This document shows positions 6,990 to 14,973 of a stretch of DNA of 33,742 nucleotides, piece after piece. Position 1 is the stretch's first letter. The number at the start of each line of letters is the position of its first letter. This DNA comes from a virus: positions 1-33,742 of IMG/VR virus record IMGVR_UViG_3300025634_000007; one strand, written 5' to 3'. The translations under genes and the position numbers were made by a program. The notes under the pieces were generated by a model that saw only the letters and a program-made list of their open reading frames with translations, was not told the origin of the DNA and made no database searches.

Positions 6990-7700
6990 TCAGTCCCATG
7001 TCAGCGTCCACGCTTCCTCGGTCACGGCGTCCGGCCAGCAGGCCGGGTCGTACAGCTCACCCCACGACCACGAGCCGTCCGGCGTGGCCAGGACGGTATG
7101 CGGGCCGGGCAGATCGACGCCGAGCAGCACCGCATTATGCTGGACGCTCTGGGCGGTCGGCTGAGGCAGGTACCCCGAGACCGAGCGGTCGGTCGTGACG
7201 GATGCTCCGGGATCCGCGCCTATTACCGTCACCGGCCGCCCAGGGCCTATCTCTGCGAACCCCGCCAGCCGCGCGCCCGCCAGCCCGAACTCGCAAGCGG
7301 CTTCCAGCGTGGCCAGGATGCTCGCCCCCGCGTCCGGGTCGCTGGCGGTCCGCCAGTAGAGGGCCAGCACGTCAGCGTCGCTCACCGGGCGCCCTGTGAG
7401 CCGCAGGGACGCGGCGACGGCTTCGGCCGAGCAGCACGCCACGCCCGCGCCGAGGGCCAGCTGCCGTTTCGCCGGCGCGGGTGCCGGTTTCCCTATGTGA
7501 GCCAGGTGCGCGAGATGGGCCACGTGGGCCAGGTGCGCGGCGTGCGCGGCCTTGGTGCCCTTGACCTGCGCGGCGGTCGGCTTGGCGGCCGGTTTCTTAG
7601 CGGCGGCCGGTTTCTTGGCTGCTGTCTTCTTAGCGGCGGCCGGTTTCTTGGCTGCTGTCTTCTTAGCGGCGGCCGGTTTCTTGGCGACGGGCTTCTTCAC
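6990..7700 (-). CDS. Papain-like cysteine peptidase-like protein with histone-H1-like N-terminal tail
   Basis: This is a 236-residue protein. Residues 1-41 are a Lys/Ala/Pro tract built from 11-residue units (KKPAAAKKTAA), like histone H1 tails. Residues 53-69 carry a helix with His every third residue (HAAHLAHVAHLAHLAH). Residues ~80-236 form a globular domain with C89/C90 at the head of a helix (CCSAEAVAASLRLTGRP), H188 in HNAVLLGV and D208 further on. This layout resembles C39/papain-like folds. Such domains appear in some actinophage neck operons, but activity is unproven. The start overlaps the adaptor gene stop by 4 bases. A DNA-binding or internal virion protein is an alternative role. 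Confidence 0.6.
   Translation of the reverse strand: MKKPVAKKPAAAKKTAAKKPAAAKKTAAKKPAAAKKPAAKPTAAQVKGTKAAHAAHLAHVAHLAHLAHIGKPAPAPAKRQLALGAGVACCSAEAVAASLRLTGRPVSDADVLALYWRTASDPDAGASILATLEAACEFGLAGARLAGFAEIGPGRPVTVIGADPGASVTTDRSVSGYLPQPTAQSVQHNAVLLGVDLPGPHTVLATPDGSWSWGELYDPACWPDAVTEEAWTLTWD
7584..7685. repeat. 33-bp tandem repeat encoding Lys/Ala units
   Basis: Two exact 33-base units (7600-7632 and 7633-7665) plus partial copies on both sides encode the 11-residue KKPAAAKKTAA repeat at the N-terminus of the papain-like protein. Exact repetition at DNA level suggests recent slippage or recombination. Confidence 0.85.
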
Positions 7701-8581
7701 ACGTACGCCTCGGTCATCAGCGGCATCCCGTTGAAGCTGCCGTCGAGAAGCTCAGCGGCCTGGTTGGGGATGGCGAACCCGAACCCGGGCACGGTGGCCA
7801 TCTCCTCGGCTCCCGCGGCCAGCAGGGCAGGGCCGCGCTGGGGCTGCCAGAGGTGCTGCAGGATGATCGCCGCGGCGCTGCCGAACGCGGCCGGGGCTGA
7901 TGTGCCCCATCCGGCGACGTAGACGACGGTGACCTGCGGCAGCCAGCTAAAGAAAGGACCGTAAAACGGCAGGCCCAGCTGGCGGCGGATCAGCCCTGCA
8001 TTGGCGTCGAGGTCGAGGCCCGCGCTGATGTTGATCGCGCCGCCGCTGGCGCCCGTGATCGACGTGACCGACACGAGGGGCCGCTGCCGCACCGGGATGA
8101 CGGTCTGGCCGCTCATCATCTCGGACCGCTCGGTGATCGTCCTGTTGACGAGCGGGCCGCCGGTGTACGACTCCAGGCACGATTCGATCGTCGCGATGAG
8201 CCTCTGTATCTGGGTGTCGTTCGTGGTTGTGGCCTGCGGGATGTTCAGCGCGTCCTTGGCGTCCTGCAGCGGCAGCACGGCGACTTCGAACGGGTCGAAC
8301 ACGTCGAAGTCGCCGAAGCTGACCCCCGCGCCGGTGCCGGTCGCCGTCCACGCGAACTGGTAGTGGCCGATGGCGGCCAGGTCGGTGACGGGAATGTCCT
8401 GATGATAGGCACCAGTGGAATCATTGGCAGGACTGCCGTAGGTGCCGGTGGTGAGCTGGGTGCCGTCGGCCTGGGCGGTCTTGACGAGCAGGGTGAGCGC
8501 CCCGGCGTTGACGAGGTTCCCGTTGACGTCCTTGACGGTCGTCGACACCCTAACTGGCTGGTTCAGGGGATAGCGGGACAC
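7697..8581 (-). CDS. Head-tail adaptor (gp6-like) with N-terminal Ig-like domain
   Basis: This 294-residue protein starts at GTG 8581. Residues ~1-105 look like an Ig-like beta sandwich (NQPVRVSTTVKDVNGNLV, then GHYQFAWTATG). The rest matches HK97 gp6-type adaptors: helix LQDAKDALNIPQ, TNDTQIQRLIATIESCLESYTG, strand VTVVYVAGWG and helix AFGSAAAIILQHLW. Adaptors form a ring under the portal. The C-terminus ends four bases inside the next gene. The fused Ig-like domain may reach the virion surface. Confidence 0.8.
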   Translation of the reverse strand: MSRYPLNQPVRVSTTVKDVNGNLVNAGALTLLVKTAQADGTQLTTGTYGSPANDSTGAYHQDIPVTDLAAIGHYQFAWTATGTGAGVSFGDFDVFDPFEVAVLPLQDAKDALNIPQATTTNDTQIQRLIATIESCLESYTGGPLVNRTITERSEMMSGQTVIPVRQRPLVSVTSITGASGGAINISAGLDLDANAGLIRRQLGLPFYGPFFSWLPQVTVVYVAGWGTSAPAAFGSAAAIILQHLWQPQRGPALLAAGAEEMATVPGFGFAIPNQAAELLDGSFNGMPLMTEAYV

Positions 8582-8582
8582 G

Positions 8583-10517
8583 TCACACCGCCTGGACGGT
8601 CATGATTACCGGCCCGGTCGTGCTCGTGCTCGGCGCGGTCGACGTGGAGGCCAGAGCGAACATCGTGATTTGCACGCTCGACGGCGACGCCACCATCAGG
8701 TCGAAATTATAGGTAGAGGCCGCAGTCAGCCCGGTCACGAGGAACTTCATCGTGTACTGGCGGCTGGCCCCCACGGCGTTGTCGAGGAACACGACGTTAC
8801 TGGCCAGCATCGGGGTCAGGGTGCCGTGGGCGGCCAGCCCGAACGCGAACTTGTCAGACGCGGTGGCGATGTTCGCGATGAGCGTGGCCTCGACCATGAC
8901 CGAGCCGGACACGGGCGCGGTGAAGTTGCCGGTGCTGATGTTCGGGACGGCGACCGCGCCGGTCCCGGCGCCCGTAAGGGTGACGGCGCCCCCGGTCGCC
9001 ACGGTGCCGGCCGGGGAGCCGGACACGTAGGCGCAGCCGGTCAGCGTGTTCGCGGTGACCCCGGTGTAGGTGACGACTGCCGTGGTCGGCCCGGATGCCG
9101 CGACGTTGACGGTCCCCGCCGTGGGCCAGCCTGCCGTGTTCGCCACGGCGAGAACCCCCGCGCTGGGGGTGGCCCAGGCCGCGATGCCGGAGATCGTGCC
9201 GCCGTTGCTGCCCGCTGCCACCGTCGTCGCGGCGGCGTTAAGCGACGCCATCGTGGCCGAGAACGTGGAGAGCTGGACGACCGTCGCCGGAGCGTACGCC
9301 GAGGGCGGGCACAAGAACACGGACGGGCCGTTGAGTGGCAGCGCGTACGGCGTGACCTGGGCATAGGACGAGGTGAGCTGCCGGTTGCCGGACCATTCGG
9401 AGCCGGGCGGCAGGCTGCCGGACAGCAGCGTCGTGACGTTTACGAAGTTGTTGTCGCGCATCCGGCCGTACTGGCTGCCGCCGGAGGTGTTGAGGATACC
9501 CGTGCCCGCGTTGGTGAAGGTGTTGCCCGCGATGTCGATGAGCCCGGCGCCGGAGTTGAAGTGAATCGCATATGTGGGCGGCGTGCCCGCGTTCCCCTCG
9601 AACCGGTTGTCGGTGACGGTGCCGCCGGACTGCTTGGGGTAGAGCAGTGCCTGCCCCTGGAAATTGGTGACCGAGTTTCCCGAGCAAGTCACGTCGAGCT
9701 GATTCTCCAGGAAGATGCCGGCGGAAGATGCGGTGGCGGTGCTGCCGCCGCCGTAGCCGGCGTTCCCGGTGACCGAGTTGCCCTGGCCGGGGCTGCCCGC
9801 CAGGCCGGACAGGCCGCCGAGCGAGAAATGCGAGTCGACCGGGTTATAGGAGGCGTTGCCGGACATGACGCAGCCCGCGCACTGCCCGTCGAAGACCACG
9901 TTCCACACGCAGCCCGCGACGATGTTGCCGGACATGACGCCGTACAGGACCGGGTTCACGGTGGCGGACTCGGTGCCGAAGAAATGCGTGCCGGAGTGCC
10001 CGGTCGCGTTCTGCACGTAGCAGTCGCGGATGTAGACGTAGGTGCCGCCGAGGAACACGATCCCGGACGTGGCGGTGCTGTTCGCGTTGACGCCCAGGTC
10101 GCGGACGCCGCACCCGGTCGGGTTGACGGCGGCGATGATGGCCGCCCAGTTGGTCGTTCCCGGGCTGAAGTCGTAGCCGGACCCGGCCGGGTTGGCCAGG
10201 ATGGTCGAGGCGAACCGGCCGGCGCCGGCCAGCTCGACGCCGGTGGCCAGGAGGATGGCCGCGCTGACCAGGAAGGTTCCCGGGGGTATGAACACCCTGC
10301 CGCCGCCTGCGGCCGAGGCCGCATTGACCGCGGCCTGGATCGCCGCGGTCGAGTCGGCTACCCCGGTAGGGTCAGCGCCTCCGGCGAACGCGGCGTTGAG
10401 GACGTTGAGGCCGGCGCCCGTCGCGGTGAGCGCGTCGATGATGTTGTCGATGTCCTGCGGCGGGTTGCCGGACCCGACGATGCGGGTGTCAGGAGGCAGG
10501 GTGAAGTCGACGGGCAT
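8583..10517 (-). CDS. Pectate-lyase-fold tail spike / putative depolymerase
   Basis: This is a 644-residue protein with ATG 10517 after GGAGGAC. Residues 47-64 (GADPTGVADSTAAIQAAV) and IPPGTFLVS are the hallmark of the Pectate_lyase_3 family. A long right-handed beta helix follows, with repeated N-x-V/F-T turns (SGNSVTNFQG, VTDNRFEGNAG, IAGNTFTNAG). The last ~250 residues form separate beta domains, perhaps for trimerisation. Such spikes bind and often cut host polysaccharide. Genes of this kind usually lie after the tape measure gene; here it lies between capsid and adaptor genes. Catalytic residues cannot be assigned by eye. Confidence 0.8.
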   Translation of the reverse strand: MPVDFTLPPDTRIVGSGNPPQDIDNIIDALTATGAGLNVLNAAFAGGADPTGVADSTAAIQAAVNAASAAGGGRVFIPPGTFLVSAAILLATGVELAGAGRFASTILANPAGSGYDFSPGTTNWAAIIAAVNPTGCGVRDLGVNANSTATSGIVFLGGTYVYIRDCYVQNATGHSGTHFFGTESATVNPVLYGVMSGNIVAGCVWNVVFDGQCAGCVMSGNASYNPVDSHFSLGGLSGLAGSPGQGNSVTGNAGYGGGSTATASSAGIFLENQLDVTCSGNSVTNFQGQALLYPKQSGGTVTDNRFEGNAGTPPTYAIHFNSGAGLIDIAGNTFTNAGTGILNTSGGSQYGRMRDNNFVNVTTLLSGSLPPGSEWSGNRQLTSSYAQVTPYALPLNGPSVFLCPPSAYAPATVVQLSTFSATMASLNAAATTVAAGSNGGTISGIAAWATPSAGVLAVANTAGWPTAGTVNVAASGPTTAVVTYTGVTANTLTGCAYVSGSPAGTVATGGAVTLTGAGTGAVAVPNISTGNFTAPVSGSVMVEATLIANIATASDKFAFGLAAHGTLTPMLASNVVFLDNAVGASRQYTMKFLVTGLTAASTYNFDLMVASPSSVQITMFALASTSTAPSTSTTGPVIMTVQAV

Positions 10518-10518
10518 C

Positions 10519-12825
10519 CTAGCTCGGTCCTCCCGTCCTGGTGCTGGTGGCGGTCAGCGTCCCGGAGGCCGGGGCGCCGTAGGTGCCGGCGTACTCCGCC
10601 TGGTATTCCGCGTCGGAACTTGCCGCGGCGGCTGTGCTGGCCGTCAGCGTCCCCGCAGACGCCGCTGCGGTCAGGACCCCGGCGGGTACCCCGTTGGCTG
10701 TCAGCGTCGCGCCTGGTGTCGTGGAGGTCGTCAGGGCGCCGACGGTGAACGCGACCTGCAGGCTGCCCGCCGCGGTGACCGCGCCGGCGCCGGTGATGGC
10801 CGCGATGGCCTGCTGGGCGGCCAGGGCGGACAGGACCCCCGCGCTAGCCGCGCCGGCCACGGCCTGCTGGGCGGCTTTCGCGGTAGCCGCAGCCGCCCCG
10901 GCCACGTTCGCGGTGCCGGTGATGTACCCGGCCGCCGTAACTGATCCCGCTCCGGCTGCGGCCGCCTTCGCGGCCTGAGCCGCCGCGGCGGCGACCGCCC
11001 CGGCGCCGGCTGCAGCGCCCGTGGCGGCCTGGGCAGACGCCGCAGCGGCCGTTCCGGCACCGGCGACGTTAGCGGTGGCCCCCGCGCCGGTGACGCTGCC
11101 CGCCGCCGTGACCGACCCGGCACCGGCCGCGGACGCGATGACGATCTGGGTGGCGACGTCAGCGACGGCGCCCGCGCCCGCCGCGGACCCGGCGGCAGAC
11201 TGGGCAGCGGTCCCGGTGGCCGCACCCGCGCCAGCGGCAGACGCGGGAGCGATCTGGGTGACGACCGCCGTGACCGACCCGGCCCCGGCGCCGGCCGCCG
11301 TTGACTGGCCGGATACCGATCCCGCCGCAGTGACCGCCCCGGCACCTGCGGCCGAGGCGACGGCGATCTGCGTCGCGACGTCGGTGACGGCGCCTGATGC
11401 CGCCGCGCCCGCGCCCGCTGCCTGGGTGACGGGCGCCGGTCCAGATGTCCCGGCACCCGCCGCGGCGGCACCAGCGGACTGGACCGCGACCGTGCTGGCC
11501 ACGCCAGCACCTGCCGCGGCTGCCTTGACGACCTCAGTGGTGACCGCGCTGGCCGACCCGGTCCCGGCCGCCGTAGCGACCGCGATCTGGGTGGCGACGT
11601 CAGATGCCGACCCGCTGCCCGCAGCGGCCCCGGGTGCGGCCTGAATGGCAGGCGCGGGCCCGGCTGTCCCGGCTCCGGCTGCGGTGGCACTGGCTGCCTG
11701 AACGGCTTGAGTGGTGACGGCCCCGGCGCCAGCTGCAGCCGCCGGGGCGGTCTGGGTGGCGACGGCCGTGACCGATCCGGCCCCGGCCGCCGCAGCGGTG
11801 GACGCGCCTCCCACCGACCCGGCCGCGGTGACCGACCCGGCGCCAGCTGCGGCGGCACCGGCGATCTGGATCACTACGTCAGTGACAGCGCCAGCACCTG
11901 CCGCGGCTGCGGTAGATCCCTGGACGGCTGTCGCGGTCTCTGCGCCAGCCCCGGCCGCAGCCGCTACGGCGATCTGGGTGACGACCGTGACCGCTGCGCC
12001 AGCGCCAGCCGCCGTAGCCTTGGCCGCCTGCGTCGCGATGGCGGTGACAGCCCCGGCCCCGGCGGAGGCGCCCGGCGCGACCTGGGTCGCTACGGCAGAG
12101 GCAGCCCCGCCGCCAGCTGCGGAGGCCGGGACGATGACCGTCGCAGCCGCCGTGACCGAGCCGGCGCCTGCGGCGGCAGCCGTAGCATTTGCCTGGTAGA
12201 ACGTGGCGGCAACGGCGGTGTAAACGCTGGAAGCCAGCGTTCCGGAGAACGTGCAGGTGCCCGTTGCCGAGACGATCTGGTAGCCGCCCGCCCACCCCGG
12301 CGCTACGGTCCCGGTGCTGCCTGTCAGGGCGGTCCAGGTTCCCGCGCCGGTCACCGTGAGCGCGGTACCCGCGCAAGCCGTCCCGAAGAAAATCTCGTTA
12401 GCCTGCGTCGTAGTGGCGGTGGCCAGGGAGGTGAACGTGGTGGCCGCGGTATGGACCTGGCCCTGCGTCTTGTCGGCGGCCAGGACCCCCGGGATCTCGT
12501 AGGCCACGGCGTAGACGGAGACGCTCCCGCTGCCCGAATAGGTGACGACTACCGATGTCGCCCCGGATACGCTGACACCCGGGTCTGACCAGATTTCCGC
12601 GTCGGTCTCGACAACGTTCTGCACCGACTTCACTGACGCGAAATGGTCGGCGTTACCGCCGAGCTTGATGCCGCTGACCACGGGGTTGGTCGTAGCCCCC
12701 CCGGCGCCGAACAAGACGACGACGGTGTTCCCCGGGGTGACCGCGCTGCCGAAAGTGCAGGTGACGGTGCTGGCGGCGGTGGTGCTGGTTGCTACCGCCG
12801 TTACCTGGACCGGGGTCAGGGTCAC
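10519..12825 (-). CDS. Large Ala/Gly repeat fibre-like protein
   Basis: This is a 768-residue protein starting at GTG 12825. Residues ~1-212 form a Thr/Val/Ser-rich beta domain with few charges. From ~213 to ~640 the sequence is a long array of ~18-residue units of the type AAAGAGAVTxVATQIA, with Gly-Ala-Gly turns followed by a short beta strand. The last ~100 residues return to Thr/Ala-rich beta sequence, with EYQAEYAGTYGAP. The array suggests a solenoid or fibrous stalk. It lies directly before the spike gene, with its stop one base from the spike ribosome site. It may be a fibre, or a stalk that carries the spike. I know no characterised homologue. Confidence 0.7.
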   Translation of the reverse strand: MTLTPVQVTAVATSTTAASTVTCTFGSAVTPGNTVVVLFGAGGATTNPVVSGIKLGGNADHFASVKSVQNVVETDAEIWSDPGVSVSGATSVVVTYSGSGSVSVYAVAYEIPGVLAADKTQGQVHTAATTFTSLATATTTQANEIFFGTACAGTALTVTGAGTWTALTGSTGTVAPGWAGGYQIVSATGTCTFSGTLASSVYTAVAATFYQANATAAAAGAGSVTAAATVIVPASAAGGGAASAVATQVAPGASAGAGAVTAIATQAAKATAAGAGAAVTVVTQIAVAAAAGAGAETATAVQGSTAAAAGAGAVTDVVIQIAGAAAAGAGSVTAAGSVGGASTAAAAGAGSVTAVATQTAPAAAAGAGAVTTQAVQAASATAAGAGTAGPAPAIQAAPGAAAGSGSASDVATQIAVATAAGTGSASAVTTEVVKAAAAGAGVASTVAVQSAGAAAAGAGTSGPAPVTQAAGAGAAASGAVTDVATQIAVASAAGAGAVTAAGSVSGQSTAAGAGAGSVTAVVTQIAPASAAGAGAATGTAAQSAAGSAAGAGAVADVATQIVIASAAGAGSVTAAGSVTGAGATANVAGAGTAAAASAQAATGAAAGAGAVAAAAAQAAKAAAAGAGSVTAAGYITGTANVAGAAAATAKAAQQAVAGAASAGVLSALAAQQAIAAITGAGAVTAAGSLQVAFTVGALTTSTTPGATLTANGVPAGVLTAAASAGTLTASTAAAASSDAEYQAEYAGTYGAPASGTLTATSTRTGGPS
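10860..12195. repeat. Degenerate ~54-57 bp coding repeat array
   Basis: Repeated GC-rich units encode the Ala/Gly repeats of the fibre-like protein. Units differ in third positions and in a few codons, so they are ancient or diversifying rather than fresh duplications. Borders are approximate. Confidence 0.7.
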
Positions 12826-12856
12826 GGCTTACCGCCCTCCGGTCAGGCGGATGCTC

Positions 12857-13315
12857 TCACGTCAGCGAGATCTGCAGGCCAGCAGCGGCCCCCGAGCCAC
12901 CAACTACCTGGAAGGTGTTCCCGGATGCCACGTTGACCGGCTGGCCGTTGAACGGCCCCCACCAGGCCCGCGTGCCCGAGTTCCCCACCAGGTCGAAGCT
13001 GACGACCGCAGTGGGCGACCCGTTCGAGACGAACGACTGGGTGGTGAGCGGCACGCCCACCGCCGACCCGGCCGAGCTCGTGGTGGACGCTCCGGCCAGC
13101 AGCCACCCACCGTTGGTCGCGGTGGTGTACCCGGACGTCTGGGTGGCGATCTCGGTGCCCGCCGCGCTCGCCGTGCTCAGCGTCGAGTTGAGCCGGATCC
13201 GCATCGCCGACGTGCCCAGCGGCGTGCCCAGCGCCGTCCCGGGGATGCCTGCCGCCCCCGTCGGCGTCAGCGCGTTGAGGATGAGGGACACCAGCGTCTG
13301 GTCGATGGCCGCCAT
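12857..13315 (-). CDS. Small tail-fibre-like virion protein
   Basis: This 152-residue protein has ATG 13315 following GAGGAG. A short N-terminal helix (QTLVSLILNALTP) is followed by a beta-rich body with GTEIATQTSGYTTA and FNGQPVNVASGNTFQV. The pattern matches a widespread group of small phage fibre proteins annotated next to virion genes. It starts immediately after the stop of the 40-residue gene upstream and precedes the repeat fibre gene. A surface or fibre role is likely; the exact place in the virion is unknown. Confidence 0.65.
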   Translation of the reverse strand: MAAIDQTLVSLILNALTPTGAAGIPGTALGTPLGTSAMRIRLNSTLSTASAAGTEIATQTSGYTTATNGGWLLAGASTTSSAGSAVGVPLTTQSFVSNGSPTAVVSFDLVGNSGTRAWWGPFNGQPVNVASGNTFQVVGGSGAAAGLQISLT

Positions 13316-13438
13316 TTACGTCTCCTCGCCTGCGTCCGCGGACGCATCCAGTACGGTCTGCGGCCCGGCCGCTACCACGCTGCCGTCCGGGTCGAGCACC
13401 TGCCACCCGGCCAGCTCATCCGCTGGCGGCTCGCTCAT
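13316..13438 (-). CDS. 40-residue protein, paralogue of the next upstream gene
   Basis: ATG 13438 opens 40 codons ending in TAA that abuts the next ATG. The core GWQVLDPDGSVVAAG matches GWRVLDPDGHVVDAG of the neighbouring gene at 13439-13630, so the two are tandem paralogues. The function is unknown. Tight stop-start packing on both sides supports expression. Confidence 0.65.
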   Translation of the reverse strand: MSEPPADELAGWQVLDPDGSVVAAGPQTVLDASADAGEET

Positions 13439-13630
13439 CTAGCGCTCCTGACCGGTGCCGAGCAGCGGTATATGCGCGAGCGCGCCCATCGAATCGAGCA
13501 GGTCCAGCGTCGCGTGCGCGACCGTCTTGCCCCCGGCGTCCACCACGTGGCCGTCGGGGTCGAGTACGCGCCAGCCCTGGTCCGGCTCCCACGGCGGGAT
13601 GACCAGCCGCGCCACGCCCAGCAGGTGCAT
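13439..13630 (-). CDS. 63-residue protein with WRVLDPDG motif
   Basis: ATG 13630 overlaps the stop of the upstream gene (TAATG). A hydrophobic N-terminus (MHLLGVARLVIPPWEP) precedes the shared GWRVLDPDGHVVDAG core and a helical tail. It is related to the downstream 40-residue protein and probably arose with it by duplication. The function is unknown; small beta domains of this sort recur in the structural operon. Confidence 0.65.
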   Translation of the reverse strand: MHLLGVARLVIPPWEPDQGWRVLDPDGHVVDAGGKTVAHATLDLLDSMGALAHIPLLGTGQER

Positions 13631-13956
13631 TACCAGGCCTTGCCGCCGGCGGGGTGCTCGCCCTGCGCCGGCTTCTTCACCGTGCCGCTGTGACTGGCAC
13701 CCCCGGCGTCGCGCTCATCCGCGGCGGCCTGCTTCTTCGCGGCCTTCTCCGCGTCGACGGCGTCATCGACCGCGGACTGCGCCGCCGCGTCGCCTTCCGC
13801 GCGCACCTCCGCCTGGTATTCCTGCTCAGCCTCGGCGTCTTCCCGCGCCTCGGTGGCCTGCTCGGCGGCGGCGGCCGACTGCGCGGCCTTCGCTTCGCCA
13901 GCGTCGCGCCCGACCTTGGCGGCTGCGTCCTTGCGTACCTTCTCCGCGTCGCTCAC
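13630..13956 (-). CDS. Ala/Glu/Lys-rich coiled-coil protein
   Basis: This 108-residue protein starts at GTG 13956 after GAGGAGGAC. The open frame continues upstream, but the strong ribosome site fixes the start. The sequence is almost entirely helical and charged (DAEKVRKDAAAKVGRDAGEA, AEAEQEYQAEV), ending in a disordered Gly/Lys/Pro tail. Composition resembles short scaffold or coiled-coil proteins, yet it lies far from the capsid genes. The function is unknown. Confidence 0.6.
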   Translation of the reverse strand: MSDAEKVRKDAAAKVGRDAGEAKAAQSAAAAEQATEAREDAEAEQEYQAEVRAEGDAAAQSAVDDAVDAEKAAKKQAAADERDAGGASHSGTVKKPAQGEHPAGGKAW

Positions 13957-13969
13957 AGCGGTCCTCCTC

Positions 13970-13994
13970 AGATCAGAATGGTTGTCTTGACGTG
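13970..13994. repeat. Copy of the 3' end of the glycosyltransferase gene (left copy)
   Basis: This 25-bp segment matches 14304-14328 at 22 of 25 positions. On the minus strand both encode HVKTTILI followed by a stop. The three differences are synonymous. The two copies flank the plus-strand gene at 14012. Confidence 0.8.
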
Positions 13995-14011
13995 TCGTTA
14001 ATCTCGTGAAC

Positions 14012-14305
14012 ATGACGGACGTAACCCCGGAACAGGCGCACACGGCAAAGCACCTCGTGAACTCGGCCGGGGCGTACGGCGCGCTCATCGCCTTGGCCGC
14101 GCAGCTCCCGGCTGAGACCCTCACCTTGATCCGCTCGGCGCACGAGGACGCAACTGTCGACATGTGCTGCAACGCGCACTGCGAGGGGCGGGAATGCTGC
14201 ATCGACGTCCTGCTCGATGACCCGGCTAGGTACGCGCCGGACAAAGTAGCCGAGGCGAAAGAACTGCTGCACCGTTACCGTGAGCAGCTTCAGCAGCCTT
14301 CCTAG
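14012..14305 (+). CDS. Plus-strand small protein inserted behind the glycosyltransferase gene
   Basis: This ORF encodes 97 residues from ATG 14012; a GTG six bases upstream is also possible. The product is helical and mixed in charge (TPEQAHTAKHLVNSAGAYGA, APDKVAEAKELLHRYREQL) with a Cys-rich centre (MCCNAHCEGRECC) that may bind a metal. Its TAG and the TAG of the opposite gene share the same CTAG. The gene is antisense to the late operon and is flanked by near copies of the glycosyltransferase 3' end, which marks it as an insertion. There is no clear Shine-Dalgarno site. The function is unknown. Confidence 0.6.
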   Translation: MTDVTPEQAHTAKHLVNSAGAYGALIALAAQLPAETLTLIRSAHEDATVDMCCNAHCEGRECCIDVLLDDPARYAPDKVAEAKELLHRYREQLQQPS

Positions 14306-14970
14306 ATCAGGATCGTCGTCTTGACGTGGCCCACGCGCACCCCAGTGCAGACGTGGACGGGGATCCCGGCCGCGCCGCACCGCAGGCAGAACGTCATGTC
14401 CTCCCCGACCAGCGCTGACCCGATCACCGACTCGCGAAACCACGGCGCGGCCCGGTCCCCGGACGTCTTCTCGACGTGATCGAGCGCGTTCCGGTGCATC
14501 AGCAGGAACGCCGCGCCGGTCGCGCTGACCGGCATGCACGCGTCCTGCGGCCAGATCTTGTAGCGCGCGAACCCCACCTGGCCGCTGTCCTCGTCCTTGA
14601 CGAGCTCGTACATCGTCGGCTGCTTCTGGCCGGTGGTCCCGTCCTGGGAGTAGCACAGGGCACCCAGGACGGGGCGTGTTGCCGGATCGGCTGCGCTGAC
14701 CAGCCGGTCCACGTCTGCGGGGGTGAACACCATGTCCGTGTCGATCATGAGCAGCCACGGCGCGCGGCATTCCTCGAGGAACCGGCGGACGGTCAGGTTC
14801 CGGGCCTCGGAGATGTTCGGGCCGGACGGCGCGTCGAGGAACACCTCGATTCGGGCGCCGCCGCTCTTGCGGGCCAGGGCCAGCATCGAGGCGAGGAACT
14901 CGGCGCGGACCGTGCCGCCGTGGACGTAGCCGACCGCGACGTGCTCCGGCGGCGTCCGGCCGTGCGGCAT
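14302..14970 (-). CDS. Glycosyltransferase family 2-like (GT-A fold)
   Basis: This is a 222-residue protein. The GT-A core shows an N-terminal strand/helix (VAVGYVHGGTVRAEFLASML), SEARNLTVRRFL, and the metal-binding D77-T-D79 in LLMIDTDMVF. Further conserved-looking parts are ATGAAFLLMHR and GEDMTFCLRC. It probably transfers a sugar from a nucleotide-sugar donor. Lying among virion genes, it may glycosylate a capsid or tail protein, as known for some actinophages. The acceptor is unknown. Its last codons are duplicated at 13970-13994. Confidence 0.82.
   Translation of the reverse strand: MPHGRTPPEHVAVGYVHGGTVRAEFLASMLALARKSGGARIEVFLDAPSGPNISEARNLTVRRFLEECRAPWLLMIDTDMVFTPADVDRLVSAADPATRPVLGALCYSQDGTTGQKQPTMYELVKDEDSGQVGFARYKIWPQDACMPVSATGAAFLLMHRNALDHVEKTSGDRAAPWFRESVIGSALVGEDMTFCLRCGAAGIPVHVCTGVRVGHVKTTILI
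14304..14328. repeat. 3' end of the glycosyltransferase gene (right copy)
   Basis: This is the original position of the 25-bp direct repeat shared with 13970-13994. It encodes the functional C-terminus of the glycosyltransferase. Confidence 0.8.
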
Positions 14971-14973
14971 CGC

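Noticed and set aside
8670-10748. 692-codon open frame on the plus strand
   Set aside because: It is a GC-driven shadow of the pectate-lyase spike gene, with no ribosome site and low-complexity Arg/Gly sequence.
10860-12195. CRISPR-like repetition
   Set aside because: The repeats are coding, degenerate and in phase with an Ala/Gly protein repeat; there are no unique spacers.
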